A DNA stretch of 64,000 bases from Chamaecyparis obtusa (Eukaryota; Streptophyta; Pinopsida; Cupressales; Cupressaceae). Under the pieces are notes generated by a model. The model ran no database searches. It saw nothing but the letters and a program-made list of their open reading frames with translations, and was not told the origin of the DNA. This document shows positions 11,348-24,151 of the stretch, one piece after another. The position numbers were made by a program, and so were the translations under genes. Within the stretch, counting starts at the first letter, position 1; the number at the start of each line of letters is the position of its first letter. The stretch spans positions 151,501 through 215,500 of the forward strand of contig BSBK01002089.1 in NCBI GenBank assembly GCA_027943335.1, given 5' to 3'.

Positions 11348-11745
11348 TGTATGCACCCTAAAATGGTCACCTAGACTTTGAGCCCCATTTCTGCAATTTG
11401 TCAAATCTCTGAATCAATATTTTCAAATATCAACAATATCAATTTTATCAATCTCTTTGATCGAATCATAATCAATTCAATATTTTCTAAGGTTTGAGTC
11501 TTATTTAATTTAAAAGAGAAAAAAATAAAAATCTTATTTAATTAAGAGAACATGCTCCCTTTTAATTAATTAAAAATCTCTTTTAATTAAATAATAAAAT
11601 CATTTTATCTTAAGTTTTTATTTATTTAAAAGGAATTTCCTCCCTTTTTATTTAAATAAAAAATTTCCACTTTTCTTCTTATCCTAAGTTGCACAAATAA
11701 AGCATTATTCTTATTTTATAAAAAGAGAAAAAGTACTTTTTGTCT
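11348..11745 (+). repeat. 5' LTR, left fragment
   Basis: Matches the start of the 3' LTR (46160-46557) with scattered substitutions. It ends TTTTTGTCT where the CACTA element begins. It contains the highly A/T section with repeated TTTTAATTAA words shared by both LTRs. Confidence 0.92.
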
Positions 11746-11895
11746 CACTAATACATTTGGGGTGAAATTGCGACGGCAATTTGCGACGACAGGCAAATGT
11801 CATGCGGTTTTGGCTTTTTTTTTCAAATATAGCCCGACACTGTCGCAATTTGCGACGACAATACATTTGGCAACGTCACCATTGCGACGTTGTCG
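11746..11895 (+). repeat. CACTA left terminal and subterminal region
   Basis: After the 17-bp terminal repeat come at least four copies of TTGCGACG or a close variant (near 11769, 11782, 11849 and 11882) and a second partial copy of the end, CAATACATTTGG, near 11860. En/Spm-type elements carry short subterminal repeats bound by the element's own DNA-binding protein. These are the best candidates here because the same motif fills the right end. Confidence 0.8.
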
Positions 11896-12780
11896 GGATA
11901 TAAGGACAAAAAAAAGAAGGAACGTTGTCATTTATGTTTTCAACAGCGCCGTAACCCTCTGCGAAATCACATCAGGATATAAGGGCAAAAAAAAAAGAAC
12001 GTTGTCATTTGTGTTTTCAACAGCACCGTAACCCTCCGCGAAATCACATCGGGATATAAGGGCAAAAAAAACAAGAACGTTGTCATTTGTGTTTTCAACA
12101 GCGCCGTAACCCTCCGCGAAATCACAGCTACAATTTCTGAGTACGCTGGGTTTATTTTTCTTTTGTCATTATTATGTAATCTGGTATTCAGCTGTTAGAG
12201 AGCTAAAATACCCAGAAATGAGGACATATCTATGTTGAATTTATTGTTAGCGGCTTTGGTTATTTAGAAGTTTAATTTTATTTGTTCATCTTTCAAGCAC
12301 AAACGTTTTGTGGACCGTAACGTCTTCATTGTTTCGGGTATGCAGTGAAACAGCCCTAACTTGCAATTGCGATGTTGTCGGGATATAAGGGCAAAAAAAA
12401 AAAGGAACGTTGTCATTTGTGTTTTCAACAGCACCGTAACCCTCCGCGAAATCACATCGGGATATAAGGGCAAAAAAAACAAGAACATTGTCATTTGTGT
12501 TTTCAACAGCACCGAGAGAGATTCCCTCCGCGAAATCACAGCTACAATTTCTGAGTACGTTGGGTTTATTTTTCTTTTGTCATTATTATGTAATCTGGTA
12601 TTCAGCTGTTAGAGAGCTAAAATACCCAGAAATGAGGACATATCTGTGTTGAATTTATTGTTAGCGGCTTTGGTTATTTAGAAGTTTAATTTTATTTGTT
12701 CATCTTTCAAGCACAAACATTTTGTGGACTGTAATGTCTTCATTGTTTCGGGTATGCAATGAAACAGCCCTAACTTGTGA
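11890..12780. repeat. ~80-bp tandem units in a ~480-bp larger duplication
   Basis: Units share GGGATATAAGGGCAAAAAA, then AACGTTGTCATTTGTG, TTTTCAACAGC and CCTCCGCGAAATCACA. Three occur in 11890-12125 and two in 12372-12540. Each set is followed by the same ~240-bp tail (GAGTACG(C/T)TGGGTTTATT to CAGCCCTAACTTG). The block recurs near 18060-18400 and, reversed, near 29690-29790 and 34380-34690. Confidence 0.85.
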
Positions 12781-13035
12781 CTACCTTCACGGTACTTGTG
12801 TACATTATCATGTTGTCTTTACAGTGACTGTCCTCATTCAAGTGGCAATTACACAAGGGACAGTCACTGTGAGATGTCCTCATTTGTGACAAGGACAGTC
12901 ACACTTAGGACATCTCATAGTGATATTCCCTTGTGTAATTTCCACTTGAATGTATTGCTATTGAACCACATTAATGCTTTTCTTCTTCAACAAATGAGGA
13001 CAGTCACTGTAAAGACAACATGATAATGTACACAA
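12781..13035. repeat. Palindromic CACTA array, left block 1
   Basis: First block of the array built from GTGACTGTCC / GGACAGTCAC words: ACATTATCATGTTGTCTTTAC, CTCATTCAAGTGGCAATTAC and CACAAGGGACAGTCAC, followed by their inverse. It forms a long imperfect hairpin about GGACAGTCACAC (12889-12900). Confidence 0.85.
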
Positions 13036-14505
13036 TTACCAAAAAATGATCTTGTTAATTGATGTAACACTTTGTCTTGCTCACTCCCTATCCTTCACTA
13101 GGGTCTCTTTAGGCCAATGTTTTGACTTGATAGGGTACTTAACTATCCCTACACTCTTTAGGTATCTCTACCCAAGATCCCACTCCTTCAACTAGTGCAC
13201 ACCAACAAGAAATACAACGAACTCTGCTCAATACCAATCTAGCTACTAGGACACTCCTAGTCTTGTCTTCACAAATTGAAACACATTCAACTAGAACTTT
13301 ACTCCATGGAGAGGCTGGCCACTAGGACCTCTATTGGTTTCAATATTACTCCTTCACCTATACTTTTCATCAGTACTTCAATCCGGTTCATCAAACCATG
13401 CCAATTGCACCCAAAAATAGGCTGCTAGCAATTAGGCCTTTGTCAAGCCTTTTTGTTTATATTAAGCCACCTAAAGGGCTTAGGATTCAGATGCCCTTTA
13501 TTGAGAACTCCAAGATATCTAAGGTCTTCTCCTCCTAGATTTTTTGTACACCAACTGCTACAGCCATGCCTGAAAACAAGTATTTTGACACAACTTGGAT
13601 AGTCTGACTAAGAGTTTGTTTTCTTAGCAGCCAAAGAAACTCACCCAATCTTCTAATTTGACTTGGGGCTTCTTTAGATGTGTGTCTACCTCTCCATGAG
13701 ATTTTAGTTGAAGCAACCAATGCATTCAACTTGTTGTAATCTTCTTGTAATGATTTGTCATCCCTAACTATGCTCAACTGACTCACCTAGGACATCATTG
13801 CAAACATAGAAAATGAGCTTCCCAGGGCCCCTCCTTCCAAACATATAGTACATGGAGTCTCCTCACCCATTCCAAGAGCCCGTACAAAATTGACAATGGA
13901 ATGATGAGCTAAGACTCCAATTGTTCAACCTGCCTGGTTCAAACCAATGATAGGGTACTTAACAAAAGAATTAACAAACTAGTTGGAATGCTTCAAAACT
14001 CAAAAAAAACACAACACAGAATAAAAAAACAACTTGTACTAACTTTTCCAATAGACACTGCGAGGTATCTAATCCATTAATCAACTGAAAACAAAGAAAC
14101 AAAAAAACTCAAGAATTCACTAAAACCGTGTTACTCTACAAATCTTCTTAATTCCAAATGTTTTTCCCCCCAACCTTTTGCACAGATCGATGGAGGCCTC
14201 TTATAGTTGATCTGATGCCTAATTCAATGGTTTCATATAGTTACATAACCATCTTACTCGAAAATGCTCCCTTGCACAAATGTTGTCAATGTTGTGAATG
14301 ACAACATTGACAACTTGTTACAACCTTTGGGATTTTGGCTCAAAACTTATTGTTCAAACACCATAAGACCCTAACCATGACTTAGTTAGGCTATTTAGAC
14401 CTCACATAGGCCACTTCTACACTTCTTTTCCCAATTTGACCCCTAAATGCTTCATTCCCACTTTTGCCACAATATTGGTAACTTGGGTACAAATTGGCAC
14501 TTGCC
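13036..14505. other. Unassigned insertion inside the left array
   Basis: This stretch has none of the array words and interrupts the array, so it is probably another inserted element. I could not fix its ends or a target duplication. A minus-strand ORF at 13535-13786 (83 codons) is open a little further upstream and has protein-like composition, but I do not recognise it. A perfect 14-bp-stem hairpin, GTTGTCAATGTTGT / ACAACATTGACAAC, lies at 14283-14315. Confidence 0.4.
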
Positions 14506-14514
14506 TTCACAAAG

Positions 14515-15463
14515 GTCACACATGAGGACATCTCACAATGATCGATTGTCCCTTGTGTAATTGCCACTTGAATGTATTGCTATTGAACCACATTAATGCT
14601 TTTCTTCTTCAACAAATGAGGACAGTCACTCTAAAGACAACATGATAATGTACACTCACTGTAAGGACAATCACAAATGAGGACATCTCACAGTGACTGT
14701 CCCTTGTGTAATTGCCGCTTGAATGTATTGCTATTGAACCACATTAATGCTTTTCTTCTTCAACAAATGAGGACAGTCACTCTAAAGACAACATGATAAT
14801 GTACACTCACTGTAAGGATAGTCACAAATGAGGACATCTCACAGTGACTGTCCCTTGTGTAATTGCTGCTTGAATTACACAAGGGACAGTCATTGTGAGA
14901 TGTCCTCATTTGTGACAAGGACAGTCACACATGAGGACATCTCACAGTGATTGTCCCTTGTGTAATTTCCACTTGAATGTATTGCTATTGAACCACATTA
15001 ATGCTTTTCTTCTTCAACAAATGAGGACAGTCACTCTAAAGACAACATGATAATGTACACTCATTGTAAGGACAGTCACAAATGAGGACATCTCACAGTG
15101 ACTGTCCCTTGTGTAATTTCCGCTTGAATTACATAAGGGACAGTCATTGTGAGATGTCCTCATTTGTGACAAGGATAGTCACACATGAGGACATCTCACA
15201 GTGATTGTCCCTTGTGTAATTGTCACTTGAATGTATTGCTATTGAACCACATTAATGCTTTTCTTCTTCAACAAATGAGGACAGTCACTCTAAAGACAAC
15301 ATGATAATGTACACTCACTGTAAGGACAGTCACAAATGAGGACATCTCACAGTGACTGTCCCTTGTGTAATTGCCGCTTGAATTACACAAGGGACAGTCA
15401 TTGTGAGATGTCCTCATTTGTGACAAGGACAGTCACACATGAGGACATCTCACAGTGATTGTC
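14515..15463. repeat. Palindromic CACTA array, left block 2
   Basis: Units of about 150 and 254 bp repeat head to tail. Marker words: CAACAAATGAGGACAGTCAC near 14611, 14761, 15016 and 15270; ATGATAATGTACACTCA; and AATGTATTGCTATTGAACC. The longer units contain an inverted duplication around GTGACAAGGACAGTCAC. The block ends at 15463 where a solo LTR-like insertion starts. Confidence 0.9.
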
Positions 15464-17033
15464 TGTAATGTCCCCTTTTTGGCTAACTTGGAAAACAGGA
15501 ACAATTACTCCACTTCTCAGACTTACTCTATCAGATACTTACAATTAAACTAAGTAATGGAGGTTACTTAAGATATCAACCGCTATTTCAGATTCAATCA
15601 CAATATGTGTGCAAGATGATATTGATACCAATATGTTTAATAGCACTGTCGGATATAATGATATGAAATATGCTATGAATATGATGTTTCCTATCACTTA
15701 TAGTGATAGTATAATGATGCTATGTCTGATATAAACAATATCGATATACAATCAATAAGTATTGCTTACAGCAATGTATTTGCTGTGTCTGATATGATGA
15801 TGTAATTATGCAAATGTGTAATATCCCTATGAGTGATATGTTGCTATTTCAGATTCTGAATTATATGCTTGCAACTTCAAATATTGATGCTGTTTCTGAC
15901 TATCCTTTCTATCTGTGCAATCATGGTGTTGTCTCTGATCTGCAATGATAAACTTGAAACCAAACTGCCAAAGGCAGATGCTCTATTGAGTATATCCAAA
16001 TATGGATAAGTAAATAAAGTTCTAATGATGCCTTGAGTGACTGACGAGAATGCATTCTTATATTGTCTTTAACAAATGAAGAGATGCTATGAATGAGACG
16101 TGTCTTGTTTCTTCCTCCATGTCCCTTTGTTAATCACACCTTTCCATAATCCGACAGTTCACATAATATTATTTCATTATTTTCTGATCATAGATAACTC
16201 CCAGATTGACTCAATATCAAATCTTTTTATGAAGGTAATCTTCCCTAATTGGTAGTGCAACCAGTAGTTAACATCCATTGTGTTTGTATTGGTTTGGTCT
16301 AACTATCATTAGTATTTAGTCAATCGATATTAACTCTTGCCTTATCCCATATTGTTATGATTATATCCAATCTTTCTACTCTGATATAAGTCGATATCAT
16401 TTTCTGATAATTGTCCATTTATTGGTTGATTGCTGGTAATGGAGTTTGATCTTCAAATTGACTTCCTTTCCTGTTAATACTTAAGGATACATTGTACTTA
16501 TTATCCATGACTGATGCCTCATTCATCAATAGCTTGTGATATAATCACTGATGCTTTTGTGTTTCTACAAGATGTGGTTTATCTCAGACAATCGATAATC
16601 TTTCAATCCTTTAGTCGATATCCTCCTATGTGGTGTCTATTGATATAGATAGTAGAATTCAATCTAGTTTATGTTATTGTCATGATAACATAGGAAGTGA
16701 TGGTGCATATTTGCTAGCGGGTCTTCATGTTTGATATTGCTTTATCGGATATGTCATTGTCTAAACTTGTGCAATTAATGATTATTTATAATATATGAAT
16801 GGTTATCCTTCTTGCTTATCAATACATCTTCTGAAACACATAGCGACCTATCCCTTATTCATATCATGTTGATCTTGACTTCATAGTATTTGGTTCATTA
16901 ATCATCCTCTCATGGTATCGATGTGTAATGACTAGTGATTGTTGTATCACTTCTTCATTCCTCATCGTGATAGATAATGCAGATGTTTAATGTAGATGTA
17001 TATCGATTACAGATATTCGATATTGCTTTAAAC

Positions 17034-17071
<38 letters not shown>

Positions 17072-17496
17072 TATTGTTATTATTAAATATTATAATTAAT
17101 GATGTTAGTAATATTAATAATATTATAATAAATATTATTATAGTGATAACATATTGTTTTATATTGAGAGGTTTATTAATATTATTTATATATTAAAATT
17201 ATTATATCAATAATTGATTTAATATTATTACTTAATATATTATTATAATATAATATATATAATTTATTAATAATTATTTATTATTAATTTATATTATAAT
17301 TATAATCATAATTATATTATTTATTAATATTTTAATATTATTTAATTAACATATTACTTATTATGCTAACTATATATTATTATTATCTTTTGATAATAAT
17401 TATATATTATTGTTATATACCGTTAATAATAGATTATTATATATCATCTAATCATTTTATTATTATACTAAGTTCAATATGTCACGGCTCATGACA
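15464..17496. mobile_element. 2.0-kb solo LTR-like insertion (target duplication TTGTC)
   Basis: Begins TGTAATGTCCCC and ends GGCTCATGACA, with TTGTC at 15459-15463 and 17497-17501. On each side the array word GTGATTGTCCCTTGTGTAATT is restored if the insert is removed. There is no ORF over about 60 codons, as expected for a lone LTR. The last ~430 bases are almost pure A/T and include a (TTA)n run at about 17036-17067. It could also be a terminal-repeat retrotransposon derivative, but no internal domain is visible. Confidence 0.8.
17036..17460. repeat. (ATT)n and A/T-only tract
   Basis: A run of ~10 TTA triplets is followed by ~390 bases with almost no G or C, inside the solo LTR-like insertion. 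Confidence 0.9.
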
Positions 17497-18060
17497 TTGT
17501 CCCTTGTGTAATTGCCACTTGAATGTATTGCTATTGAACCACATTAATGCTTTTCTTCTTCAACAAATGAGGACAGTCACTCTAAAGACAACATGATAAT
17601 GTACACTCATTGTAAGGACAGTCACAAATGAGGACATCTCACAGTGACTGTCCCTTGTGTAATTGCCACTTGAATTACACAAGGGACAGTCATTGTGAGA
17701 TGTCCTCATTTGTGACAAGGACAGTCACACATGAGGACATCTCACAGTGATTGTCCCTTGTGTAATTGCCACTTGAATGTATTGCTATTGAACCACATTA
17801 ATGCTTTTCTTCTTCAACAAATGAGGACAGTCACTCTAAAGACACCATGATAATGTACACTCACTGTAAGGACAGTCACAAATGAGGACATCTCATAGTG
17901 ACTGTCCCTTGTGTAATTTCCACTTGAATGTATTGCTATTCAGCCACATTAATGCTTTTCTTCTTCAACAAATGAGGATAGTCACTCTAAGGACAACATG
18001 ATAATGTACACTCACTGTAAGTGTACATTATCATGTTGTATTACAAATGGACCTTATGTT
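17497..18060. repeat. Palindromic CACTA array, left block 3
   Basis: Continuation of block 2 after the solo LTR-like insert: ACAAATGAGGACAGTCACTC, TGATAATGTACACTCA and TGTATTGCTATT(G/C)A words at the same spacing. Confidence 0.9.
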
Positions 18061-18410
18061 GGTCGGGATATAAGTGCAAAAAAAAAAAGGAACGTTGTCA
18101 TTTGTGTTTTCAACAGCGCCGAGAGAGATTCCCTCCGTGAAATCAAGCGGGTTATCATTTGTGTTTTGAACAAAGCGGGTTGTCATTTGTGTTTTGAACA
18201 GCACCGAGAGAGATTCCCTCCACGAAATCAAGCGGGTTGTCATTTGTGTTTTCAACAGCACCGAGAGAGATTCCCTCCGCAAAATCACAGCTACAATTTC
18301 TGAGTACGTTGGGTTTATTTTTCTTTTGTCATTATTATTTAATCTGGTATTCAGCTGTTACAGAGCTAAAATACCCAGAAATGAGGACATGTCTGTGTCC
18401 AACACATTTT
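18061..18410. repeat. Third copy of the ~80-bp tandem unit block
   Basis: GGGATATAAGTGCAAAAAAA is followed by four close units around CATTTGTGTTTT(C/G)AACA and CGAGAGAGATTCCCTCC, then the GAGTACGTTGGGTTTATT tail also present after 12120 and 12540. The overlapping open frames in this block reflect the repeat, not genes. Confidence 0.85.
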
Positions 18411-18449
18411 AAAATGATCACCCCCCTATTATTGTATCACTTCCTCCTT

Positions 18450-19080
18450 GTTCCTCATTCAAGTGGCAATTACACAAGGGACAGTCACTGTGAGATGTCC
18501 TCATTTGTGACAAGGACAGTCACACATGAGGACATCTCACAATGACTGTCCCTTGTGTAATTGCCACTTGAATGTATTGCTATTCAACCACATTTATGGG
18601 CCTGTTTGGACCACGACACACAGTAGCATCTACAGAGAAGAATATCCCAGGTGTAACAAGTTGTAAGAATATACCAACAGTTCTAAGAAGTTCCCTAGCA
18701 CGTAGTAGCATCTACAGAGAAGGATATACAACATGAGGGCAGCCACTGTAAAGACAACATGATAATGTACACTCATTGTATGTGTACATTATCATGTTGT
18801 CTTTACAGTGACTGACCTCATTCAAGTGGCAATTACACAAGGGACAATCACTGTGAGATGTCCTCATTTGTGACAAGGACAGTCACACATGAGGATATCT
18901 CACAGTGACTGTCCCTTGTGTAATTGCCACTTGAATGTATTGCTATTCAACCACATTTATGGGCCCGTTTGGACCACGGCACATAGTAGCATCTACAGAG
19001 AAGAATATCCCAGGTGTAACAAGTTGTAAGAATATACCAACAGTTCTAAGAAGTTCCCTAGCACATAGTAGCATCTTCTA
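18450..19080. repeat. Palindromic CACTA array, left block 4
   Basis: Contains a near-perfect ~119-bp palindrome at 18456-18574 and a second at about 18815-18940. It also carries a unit absent from blocks 1-3, with GCATCTACAGAGAAGAATAT and CCCAGGTGTAACAAG, present twice here. The same unit recurs at 28440-28880 and, reversed, at 30300-30420, 33700-33830 and 34060-34190. Confidence 0.88.
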
Positions 19081-19081
19081 A

Positions 19082-19790
19082 TTGTCTATACCACTTCACA
19101 AGGTATTGTTTGCACACATTGTTTTTGGTTCTTTTGATGACCCTTGTTTTGAAATTGCTATTAGGCCTTGTAGCTTATATGTTTTGATTGCTGGAGAGCT
19201 TCTAAAGCTAAGCAAGAAGACCATTGCACGAGTTATAGCCGCGCGCTCAGGTTTGAAAATTGTATATTTTTTAATCTAATGAATATTTTAACTAGACTTT
19301 TAGCTTATTTTTGCTGTATATTTTAATCTAAAGGGAATCATGGATGTGAACTTGAAAGAATTTTGTACTTAGTTCTTATGGAGAGAATAGTAGTAGTTTA
19401 CGGTCTAATATCAAATGGAGTTTTCTAATTACAGAAAGTTAATGAATTCTAATAGCTTATATGTTTTGATTGCTGGAGAGCTTCTAGAGCTAAGCAAGAA
19501 GACCATTGCATGAGTTATAGCCGCGCGCTCAGGTTTGAAAATTGTATATATTTTAATCTAATGTATATTTTAATCCTTTTGCCATGTCATGTAATATGTC
19601 TTGCCTTGTAGCTTATATGTTTTGAAATTGCTGTTAGGCCTTGTAGCTTATATGTTTTGATTGCTAGAGAGCTTTTAGAGCTAAGCAAGAAGACCATTGC
19701 ACTAGTCGTAGCCGCGCGCTCAGGCATGAAAATTGTATATTTTTTAATCTAATGTATATTTTAACTAGAATTTTAAAATATTAAAGGATT
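19082..19790 (+). repeat. Three ~150-bp direct repeats upstream of the transposase gene
   Basis: Units near 19151-19296, 19453-19580 and 19622-19770 share TAGCTTATATGTTTTGATTG, GAGCTAAGCAAGAAGACCAT and GTTATAGCCGCGCGCTCAGG or close variants. They lie 100-740 bp before the transposase start, so they probably belong to the element's promoter or leader. The first unit is also inside an open frame (19082-19279) ending just after GCGCTCAG|GTTTGA, which looks like a splice donor, so a captured or leader exon is an alternative. Which is right cannot be told from sequence alone. Confidence 0.6.
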
Positions 19791-19892
19791 TAACTAGGTC
19801 TAAGAAGATTTGTGTACTTTTGACAATTTTGCTTAGTCACTGAAAGTTGTAGACCGAAGTTTTCATAGCCCAATTTTTGCTTCCTGCGAAGA

Positions 19893-22800
19893 ATGATCAT
19901 GTCAGATAATATAAGTGAAGAACAAAATAGGGAGACAATCGCTAGATTGTGGTCTAACTTGAAAAGAAAAGGTGATGGAAAATGTTATTGTCCCTGCAAA
20001 ATTTGTAAGGGCTTAAACCGTAGAAGACTGCTAATCAAAACAGTTAAGAGACATTGTAGGGAGAATGGTCACATTGAAGGGGGGCATGACTATCATCCAC
20101 TGGTAAGTTGTTCATTATATCATTTTAACAATTTATATACATATGAAATCACTTGATGATGAGTTGAAGATCATGGTTTATTTATGTTAATCAATTTTAT
20201 ATAGGTTGATCTCCCCAGGGAAGTACATGATATGGAGGAACATCGGGGTGCAAATATCCAAGGTGAAGATAATGATCCCATGGAAGATGACGATCATGCG
20301 CCAGAAAACACAATTGAAGATGATGGTATAAATACATTGATCCATGACACATTTAGTCCAAGCAGATCTGATCATGATGATGATGATAGCCTCGATGTAC
20401 CTCTACTTGAGAAGGCATACGAGCCCCTATACAAAGACTCCCAAACAACTCTTCTCTCTGCTGTATTGTTGTTGTTGAACTTGAAGGTTATGAATGGTTT
20501 ATCCAACATAACAATGTCACGTATGTTAAGGTATGTCATATATGTCTTTATAGTTAACAAAGGGTGAATAATGTACCACTAATATTGTTTATATTAACAA
20601 CTTATTTTTTTGCTGTAGATTGATAGGCGAGTTTTTGTTACCACCATCAAATATTCTACCTCGCTCATATCGAGAATTATCTGCTATTATGAAAGATATT
20701 GGAATGGAGTATCAAACAATACATGCTTGTCCCAATGATCATATTATATATTATAAAGAACATGAATTTGCAACACAATGCCCTGTATGTCATACGAGTA
20801 GATATCGAACAGATCGAATAACAAAAAAGGTGCCTCACAAGGTTCTTCGTTACATCCCCATTATTCCACGGATGCGACAATTATTCAGGTGTACTAGCTT
20901 GGCACAATTTATGGATTACCATGCACGCAATAGAAGTTGAGATGACATTATTCGATCCCTGCGGATGGTTCGGCATTTATGCACATAGAGGAAAAGTGGC
21001 AACACTTCAAAGAAGAACCTCGTAATCTCAGACTTTCATTGGCAGCGGATGGTGTCAATCCATTTGGAGAGATGAGATCTGTTTGCTCGGTGTGGCCTAT
21101 TTTTGTTATCAACAATAACATTCCTCCGTGGATGTCAATAAAGAGGGAGCACATTATGTTGGCAATGATTGTTCCAGGTATTTTATCATTTGATAGTTAT
21201 TAATTTACATGTACTTACAAATCTTACAGTAAAATGGTCACAATAATTATGTAATGTTACTGTTCATTCAAGTAGGTAAATATCAAGTTAAAGATATGAA
21301 TGTATATATTGAGCCTCTTATTGATGAGTTGGTGGAGTTATGGAACGGTGTCACTATGTATGACGTGTCTAGACCAATAGGACAAAGACAATTTCAATTC
21401 CATGTAATACTTGTATGGACAATACATGATGCCCCAGGGCTAACACATTTTTGTGGTATGTTATAGTGAATTCAAGTTGCGCATGATAATTCTAATTATA
21501 AAAATCAACATATTTAATAATCCAATTATATCATTATCTTGTAGGTCTTCAAACAAAGGGAAAATTTGCATGTCCAGTTTGTGGTCCAAAGATGAAATCT
21601 CGTCATTCAAAAAGTTTAGGAAAGCATGTGTTTGATGAGTATAGACACTTCCTCCACAGGAATCATAAGTATCGAAGTATGGAAAAACATCTTTTCAATG
21701 GGAAAGAAGAGACTACATCAAAGCCACGAAGAATGACACCTCGCCTATGGAAGTTGGAATATAATAGAATTAATCGTCGAGGTAATGTCGTTCCACTTAA
21801 TGGTTTATGTTTGTAATTTATATATTTCTATTGTGATTTTTGTTTACTAATTATGTAATTGATGATCGTGAAGGTCGTCAAGGCACTACTGACAACCTTC
21901 CAAAGGGACTAAAAAGCTATCCCAGAAAATTTAGTAGGTTGCCCTACTACGAGGACCTACAAATTGTGCATTTATTTGATCTTATGCATGTTGGAAAGAA
22001 TATAACAGAGACATTGTGGAAAATACTGGATGGAAGGCGTGACAAAGAAAAAATTGTCAAAATTTGTAATGACATTCATGAATCCAATCATGCACTGAAG
22101 AATTTCATTCACTCAAATAGCAATAGAGATCAGATTAATATAAGTGCCCTTCCTTGGTTATTAACGAAGCAGCAAAGTGATGCCATAAAAGAAGTCATAC
22201 GAAAAATTCAATTTCCCACAGGATTTGCTGGGAACATAAGCAATCTCATATCAAAGAAAAGTGAATTTGGGCCAGGGCTCAAAATGCATGATTGGCATAC
22301 TTTCATCAAGGTAAGTTATGTTCTTCTGTATTTACAATATATTCATAAACTACGTGTACTATTCATTATGTTATGTTAGAAAATAATGAAATGATTGGTT
22401 TATAATTACTGCAGTACGTGCTACCTCTATCTCTCCCAGAGAACTTCAACAATAACATCAAACAAGTGATATATGATCTTGGAAAATACATGAGGTAAGC
22501 AGTAATATTTGTTCAATTTGTTGTATATATTTATTATATTCGCGATTTGTTTTTCTTGCTATGTAATCTATTGTATATTATTTTGTAAAGTCTCGTATTT
22601 ATATATTTTTTGTGACTTGAATCTCTTAATGTAGGTGGTTGTCATCTAAAGAAATCCATAAAGAAGATATAAACTATTGGAAGAGAAGAATTCCTCATTT
22701 ACTGTGTGAAATGCAAAAGTGTCTACCTCCAACTTTTTTCAATGCACAAGAACACTACCTCATACACCAAGTTGAGGAGATTGAATTGTGTGGACCTGCA

Positions 22801-24055
22801 CACACTAGGTCAATGTGGATGGTTGAGAGGCACTTGAAATCTTTGAAGGCTTTGGTTCGACAAAGAGCACATCCTGAGGGTTCTATGGTAGAGGGATACA
22901 TGGTATACCAGACTATGGTGTACATTACTGAATATCTTCCTAAGTTTGCTTCAAATATCCATGTAGATCGCATTTGGGATCTCGACCCTTTTAAAAAATT
23001 CAAAGGGGAGTACTTGATGGGGAAAGGTAGATTGAGAAAAGTGACAAGTAATAAATTATAAGATGTTATTGTAATAAATTATTTCTTAATCTTCAAAATA
23101 ATTCGGTTGTAAGTCGTCTATTTTTTTTTTGTACAGTTGCTCGAGAGTGGGATGCACTACATTTGTATATTGCAAACAATCTTGATTGGATGACGGTATG
23201 GATTGAACGATGTCAACATTCTGGTCACACATTAACATGGGAAGTTGTATCTTCATTGGTTAAAGAAGCTCATCATAATGGAGATTCTAATGTTACGCAA
23301 AGGGAAATAGATTTAGCATATGGTTTAAGAGATTTCCAGGTACGTACAAAATTATTAATCACCCGTATGTTTATCAACTCACGATATAATAATTTTGACA
23401 TGTTTCACATATTATTGCAGGTTAAACACCACAAGGGTATGTTCTGTAATGGTCAAAAATTTTGCGTCAAAGTGTTGGATGACACGAAGAAAACTTGTGA
23501 TTCTGGAATAACTGCAGTCTTTCAAGTGACTAATATTTCATCTAGAAATGACTTAGATCCTCAAGAGTCTAAAAATCAATACTATGGCATTTTGGATGAT
23601 ATACTTGAGTGCAACTTTAGTTCCTTCAAATTAGTACTCTTCATTGTCAAATGGTACAGGCTACGACTTAATCCAAATGATCCTAATAGAACTATTATTG
23701 AACATGATAATGGATTTACAATGGTTAATACAAGGTCATTTGAGCCAGTTGGGGATGAGCCCTATGTTCTTCCAAGCCAATGTGAGCAGGTATTTTACTC
23801 AGAGGTTTCACATAAACCGGGTTGGTCATTTGTTGTTAGACATGAACCGAGAGGAAGGCCGATAAAGTATAATGCGATGGAAGAAGAAGATACCGAAGAA
23901 ATAGAAGATGATGTAGATGATGATCACAATCGACAATTATTGGATGATGTTCCTGAGACAAATTTTCATGAAGAAGAAGAAGAAGATGATGACGATGATG
24001 CTGCTACTGATGATGATGATGAAGATGATGTTGATGTTGATGATGATGATGTTGA

Positions 24056-24088
<33 letters not shown>

Positions 24089-24149
24089 TGACGACGATGA
24101 TGAGGATGATGATGATGATGATGATGAGGATGATGATGATGAAATTTAA
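19893..24149 (+). pseudogene. TNP2-type CACTA transposase, about ten exons, two lesions
   Basis: Predicted exons: 19893-20102, 20205-20530, 20619-21177, 21276-21455, 21545-21781, 21874-22310, 22415-22494, 22635-23026, 23137-23339 and 23421-24149. Apart from exon 3, phases agree at every junction. Exon 1 has the transposase-associated Cys/His cluster (CYCPCKIC...H...C). Exons 3-6 carry the TNP2 core: CPNDHIIYY, CPVCHTSRY, ADGVNPFG, the PPW phrase, and FDLMHVGKN. Exons 8-10 match DUF4218 (MVERHLKSLKALVR, PEGSMVEGY) and DUF4216 (QYYGILDDILE). The acidic residues usually proposed for catalysis (Asp in ADGVNPFG, Asp in FDLMH, Glu in the PEGS region) are present. The protein ends in about 90 residues dominated by Asp/Glu. 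Exon 3 has an in-frame TGA at 20938-20940 (CGA to TGA is likely) and a one-base loss in the next ~30 bases, so the copy is inactive. TNP2 proteins bind and cut the element ends in the nucleus. Confidence 0.93.
23868..24146 (+). repeat. GAT/GAC codon repeat encoding an acidic tail
   Basis: An imperfect triplet repeat of GAT, GAC, GAA and GAG forms the 3' end of the transposase ORF. It behaves as a coding microsatellite. The reading frame shifted by one gives a poly-Met shadow ORF that should be ignored. Confidence 0.9.
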
Positions 24150-24151
24150 AG

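Noticed and set aside
13535..13786. Captured host gene on the minus strand
   Set aside because: Only 83 codons, with stops on both sides and no splice-consistent continuation; kept as unassigned.
12781..19080. Regularly spaced repeats resembling a CRISPR array
   Set aside because: The repeats abut, form palindromes and lack unique spacers; the sequence is a plant transposon.
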